Assembly: GCA_023135995.1 (NCBI GenBank)
Contig: JAGLRY010000167.1
Location: 1 to 18,018 of the forward strand
Direction: 5' to 3'
Source: Candidatus Aminicenantota bacterium
Lineage (GTDB): Bacteria > Acidobacteriota > Aminicenantia > Aminicenantales > Aminicenantaceae
DNA length: 18,018 nt
Under the pieces are notes generated by a model that made no database searches, was not told where the DNA came from, and saw only the letters and a program-made list of their open reading frames with translations. The translations under genes and the position numbers were made by a program. This document shows positions 16,201 to 18,018 of the stretch, in pieces (the stretch's first letter is position 1; every line of letters begins with the position of its first letter).

Positions 16201-18018
16201 GATCGCCCGAAACAGTCCGTGAAGCGCATCATTGAGGATCTCGAGCAACTGCTGGGCAGCTCGGAGACCATCGGCCGGATTCGCGAGTGGCAGACCGAAT
16301 ACGATGCGACACTCATCTGTTGTGAATTCGGCAAAAGCCTCATCGACGAGATGAGCGCTGTTGTGGATGGGATGAGGGACAGGAACAGATGGGTCTACTA
16401 TCATCACCTCCGCATCATCAAGAGCCGCATCCTGGAGTTCACCGACCACCTGCCGAGCGCTAAAGACATCGTACAGGGGCTGGACTATCTCCTCAGACTC
16501 AAGCCAGACGATCCATCCTTCGATGCGGAGCGCGCTGAGGAGGAGCTGCAGAGTTGTGTCGATCAGTTTATCAAAGCTGCTCGAATGGCCTACCAGACTG
16601 GAATGTTCAACGAGCTCGAAAATGTCCTTGCTGCGTATGACCACAACGAATTCTACTCGACCTTCACAAGAATCTCTCAGCAGCGCAAGAACCTGCGGGA
16701 TTCTCTAGACAAGAGAGAATTTCCCGAACAGCGCCTGATGCTGCTCCAGCTCGACTGCCTTCTTGAAGAGATGAGCTACCTCGCTCTGCGCCAGATCGCC
16801 AGTGAATATGAGGAAAAACGCGTCGATTTTGCACAGTGTTTGGAGATCATACACGCCTGTGTGTTGAGCCTTACCCATGATGGTCTTCACTCGCGACAGC
16901 TTCATGATCTTGCGGCTATGCTCAGGGATGCGAACAGGACATACGCTGAAGTCAGGAACATCCTCGAGCAGATCCATCGAAACTACCACCATATCGTCCA
17001 GCGGGTGATCGCTCCGTTCGAACGGAAGCGCGAAAAGATCGGCTTCAGTGAGGAAGAGATCCAGGCAGCACTGGCAAATATGAAGCGGTACATGCACGAC
17101 CTCAACAGTATTGCTTATTTTACGGACATTGCTCACTCCTTCATCGAAACCAAGGATGAAGATGAAAGCAGCACTGTAAGCGTAGGTGCCGGTTCAACTT
17201 CTCCTCGCCAGCCATTCGACGTTATCCACCTGTCACACAGGGACGATATCAAACAGAGAGTCGAAAACGACGATCCTGCATACAACCTCCGCAATCTCTA
17301 CGGCAATAAGGGGTCCGGCCTCATCTATATCAGCTATCTGAACCTGCCAACGCGGGATGGCTTCATCCTGCCCACAACATTGCCTCAAAGCGCTTTGCAA
17401 AGGAAAACAGATAAGGACTTCGAGAAAATGGTCATTGAGCATTTGAAGGTCCTCGAAGCAGACATCGCCAAACGGGACGGCGTCATAAAAATATTCGGCA
17501 GTCCTAAACATCCTCTGCTGGTCGCCGTTCGTGGTGGTTCCGTTTTCTCCATGCCCGGAATACTATCGACAGTGCTGTTTGTAGGAATGAACGATGAGAT
17601 CGCTAGCGGCCTGGCCCTCGAGGATCCATGGTGTGCTTACGATGCTTACCGGCGGTTTCTTGCGATATACGGACAGGCGGTTTGGGGTGTCGACATCGAG
17701 TCATACAATGTGGTGGAAGAAACCAAACACCGATACAAGGTGAAATACAAATACGATCTGCCCTGGGAAGGGATGAAAGAGATCGCCGAGAGAACAAAGG
17801 ATATCCTGCGCGAGAAGGGACATGGTGATGCTCTGGAGGAAATACTCAGAGACCCGATCAAGCAATTATTCACAGCCATACACGCTGTGTTCCGCTCTTG
17901 GGACAGTGAAGCCGCGCGAAGATACCGTGAGATCAAGGGGATTTGCAACTCCTGGCAGACGGTTGCGATCGTCCAGGAGATGGCGTTGGGAAACCGGAAG
18001 AACGAAGAGATCCGTGTC
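12700..18018 (+). CDS. Giant fusion: M50-like membrane domain, domain-permuted enolase, helical region, PPDK (3' end outside the window)
   Basis: The frame is open from the TGA at 12541 to the last base, giving at least 1773 codons from the GTG at 12700 with no stop. I read every in-frame codon. The domain order is: a membrane domain with HEMGH (residues 1-190), an enolase catalytic barrel (about 205-547), an enolase N-terminal-type domain (about 553-771), a coil and a proline/acid-rich linker (772-868), about 615 unassigned mostly helical residues (868-1482), a second linker (1483-1506), then the PPDK-type nucleotide-binding domain (1507 to the window end). Enolase interconverts 2-phosphoglycerate and phosphoenolpyruvate. 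PPDK interconverts PEP and pyruvate with ATP, AMP and pyrophosphate. One polypeptide thus carries two consecutive steps. A membrane anchor would place the enzymes at the cytoplasmic face (inference). If PPDK is complete the chain would be near 2370 residues. Whether both activities are intact is unproven. Confidence 0.92.
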   Translation, partial: MIANHILVSFHVAFISSVLALPAVEILKGEVLKFIFLSPETIFSTLFMYISFHTGIALHEMGHFLTAAKLKALNDNSQEAADRLLKGSALQRFLGLIRIFLLAPYGKAIGIKREGLNYYPDAPYNFAVAAAGPRMSRNVALIFLPPAVTLLATGLVLDVTLAIYAGRLCLGIGIVAFLDRLFADPGKYKEFRERERRAKDKAESVVRGDVWWEGSIAARGRMLNYRIQEITHPQLGSVSAPWQFRNCGMGGRHTEKEYPESNISMQEAMFLILGARDYQEAQEMTVRLQNRLKEIIEKAEGCRVMGIGLEGGIAPYIERSTYPLPEFRLWTMMKQTIEECGYRPGIDVAIALDPAMSELEIAYRKQFKVPDSVGMYLFWRDKTLTVMSREEVLDLYIKAIKEYEIPILSIEDGFSENDFEGWEKLLSALGYRIFVIGDDLVTTNDATIALAASKGLINTVLIKANQIGSLYETIIAMLVALGKGMEIVVSHRSKSPNDDMEAQIALAVNALGLKAGGGANTERLIKYHAVTELMQRGLDGSERNEVKTDQSPIIHKIYAYEEPTNAGIPTVGAAVEFLLPDSGVALKFRGATPLGTSAGAGEAIHLVDAVFERAEYPEVINRHPELFVEREPGVYAFEESIKETQIKELKDDELLALFERVQRYDGKGCLNAIENIRTVIAPAFAKKIVTGLTLKDIDQILLSLELHVAERRGKINNSTSVNERIHVMQRKQNLGMNAMLSVSLAMARGLAHLKGQDLYEMLREEMLAIIEKLAQMNNIKIGGSRFNDYVNALKKVNQGLEAQGKKLHEVLRKLTGIYSEAYRESDGDLSWRAKHIQEGEKATVISPTTDDGAVAEAEPPTVSTPVRPGALTAEEESWIAGVNTELFAVYRDETDSVTRHNALHKYIKIKQNIARRTQRFGIVNNRVFITSDQMFIPYLIGDTLVVFNVHDGVSETVLTLPLPNGKIFTDELLKQVAGVKGDPIDLENELCYLEASRAVPIRVGRIRDFVEYLRNINESANRSEAVYVLRNLVARLSLFSFKKQLNAKNLQSEVHSLFKELKRFINSPLSDRLPFLVRILVRDIAAVVTRPKLIDRLWNETISLAEIHIRGSAIVNELRRSTHHAMGRHTMKLASAYLTYLETGETEDLEEVGAPELAPADEKARKLDRPKQSVKRIIEDLEQLLGSSETIGRIREWQTEYDATLICCEFGKSLIDEMSAVVDGMRDRNRWVYYHHLRIIKSRILEFTDHLPSAKDIVQGLDYLLRLKPDDPSFDAERAEEELQSCVDQFIKAARMAYQTGMFNELENVLAAYDHNEFYSTFTRISQQRKNLRDSLDKREFPEQRLMLLQLDCLLEEMSYLALRQIASEYEEKRVDFAQCLEIIHACVLSLTHDGLHSRQLHDLAAMLRDANRTYAEVRNILEQIHRNYHHIVQRVIAPFERKREKIGFSEEEIQAALANMKRYMHDLNSIAYFTDIAHSFIETKDEDESSTVSVGAGSTSPRQPFDVIHLSHRDDIKQRVENDDPAYNLRNLYGNKGSGLIYISYLNLPTRDGFILPTTLPQSALQRKTDKDFEKMVIEHLKVLEADIAKRDGVIKIFGSPKHPLLVAVRGGSVFSMPGILSTVLFVGMNDEIASGLALEDPWCAYDAYRRFLAIYGQAVWGVDIESYNVVEETKHRYKVKYKYDLPWEGMKEIAERTKDILREKGHGDALEEILRDPIKQLFTAIHAVFRSWDSEAARRYREIKGICNSWQTVAIVQEMALGNRKNEEIRV
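13312..14343 (+). other. Domain: enolase catalytic (C-terminal type) barrel
   Basis: Every yeast enolase catalytic position has a counterpart. GGRH: His253 for His159. MQEAMF: Glu267 for Glu168. GLEGGIAP: Glu310 for Glu211. IALDPA: Asp353 for Asp246. SIEDGF: Glu411 for Glu295. IGDDL: Asp438 for Asp320. LIKANQIG: Lys463 for Lys345. VSHRS: His491 for His373. LKAGGGANTER: Lys514 for Lys396. The three metal ligands and the catalytic base are thus present. The usual SGET after His-Arg is replaced by SKSP. The barrel follows the membrane domain directly, with no N-terminal enolase domain before it. Confidence 0.9.
14356..15010 (+). other. Domain: enolase N-terminal-type domain placed after the barrel
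   Basis: The segment begins HKIYAYEEPTNAGIPTVGAAVEF, like the IxAREIxDSRGNPTVEVEV opening of enolases. ATPLGTSAGAGEA follows, which aligns base for base with the mobile loop VPSGASTGxxEA, so Ser597 stands for Ser39. Further on are GKGCLNAIENIRTVIAPAF (compare KGVxxAVENINxxIAPAL), LTLKDIDQILLSLE and NLGMNAMLSVSLAMARGLA..LYEML (compare KLGANAILGVSLAVAKAAA..LYKYL). It is the full domain with a longer insertion (PEVINRHPELF) after the loop. Confidence 0.88.
15301..17145 (+). other. Unassigned region of about 615 residues in the giant protein
   Basis: The region lies between two low-complexity linkers (about 15229-15310, rich in Pro/Ala/Glu/Thr; and 17146-17215, DEDESSTVSVGAGSTSP). It begins with a short strand-rich part (RRTQRFGIVNNRVFITSD, LIGDTLVVFNVHDG). 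The rest is long amphipathic helices, one with a His cluster HHAMGRH (about 16066-16086). No membrane segment and no family that I recognise. Confidence 0.5.
17218..18018 (+). other. Domain: PPDK-type nucleotide-binding domain (cut by the window end)
   Basis: YGNKGSGLIYISYLNLPTRDGFILPTT mirrors the LLGGKGxNLAEMxxLGLPVPxGFTITT opening of PPDK, with Lys1537 as the phosphate-binding Lys. HPLLVAVRGGSVFSMPGILSTV (Arg1611, SMPG 1617-1620) matches DPLLVSVRSGAxxSMPGMMDTV. CAYDAYRRFLAIYG, DPIKQLFTAIHAVFRSWDS and the NSWQTVAIVQEMALGN segment follow in PPDK order. AVFRSWDS and SMPG favour PPDK over PEP synthase. The phosphohistidine and PEP-binding domains would lie beyond the window. Confidence 0.85.

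Noticed and set aside
12979..17797. Many reverse-strand and other-frame ORFs of 60-190 codons inside the giant gene (for example 12979-13545, 13329-13772, 16144-16644, 16705-17136).
   Set aside because: They are shadows. Frame 1 of the + strand is open throughout and carries recognisable enolase and PPDK motifs, while these have low-complexity, Arg/Ser/Pro-rich translations and no family features.
1..18018. CRISPR arrays, tRNA/rRNA genes, insertion-sequence ends and phage genes.
   Set aside because: No regularly spaced repeats, no cloverleaf or rRNA-like segment, no transposase or phage motif was seen on either strand.

Overview
The window looks like a chromosomal piece of an uncultured bacterium of roughly balanced base composition, with clear Shine-Dalgarno sites and some GTG starts. 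No rRNA, tRNA or core marker gene is present. The mix of a roughly 1000-residue exported Asp-box protein, a DUF4438 protein, a fused carboxyltransferase and a sphingolipid-type condensing enzyme suggests the Acidobacteriota/Aminicenantes side of the tree. That is a weak inference.

Layout. (1) Positions 1-1758 hold the 3' part of a + strand gene with two tandem DUF4438 units. (2) Positions 1837-2187 hold the C-terminal remnant of a fatty acid desaturase. (3) Positions 2313-5369 encode an exported protein with eleven Asp-box repeats. (4) From 5449 to 12390 every gene is on the - strand. In transcription order from the right these are: a serine palmitoyltransferase/AONS-like enzyme; a winged-helix regulator with an AccA-AccD fused acetyl-CoA carboxylase carboxyltransferase; a Cys/Met-metabolism PLP enzyme; an XRE regulator; and an exported DUF5694/TraB-like protein. 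The regulator-carboxyltransferase pair has a well-formed promoter (TTGACA, 17 bp, TAGCAT) with two abutting copies of ATGAC-N11-GTCAT laid over the predicted transcription start. (5) From about 12700 to the window end a single + strand frame stays open for 1773 codons, divergent from the condensing enzyme.

The main discovery candidate is that last gene. Its product starts with an M50-like membrane domain (HEMGH, then AAGP and a downstream LD). Next comes an enolase whose two domains are in reversed order: the catalytic barrel first, with every active-site residue matched, then the usual N-terminal capping domain including the Ser of the mobile loop. After about 615 unassigned, mostly helical residues the protein enters the nucleotide-binding domain of pyruvate phosphate dikinase and leaves the window. 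Enolase makes phosphoenolpyruvate and PPDK uses it, so the fusion reads as a membrane-attached module for consecutive steps of lower glycolysis/gluconeogenesis.

The - strand block has a lipid flavour: malonyl-CoA formation under its own regulator, next to an acyl-CoA-condensing alpha-oxoamine synthase. All functions were assigned by reading motifs by eye. No database search was run.
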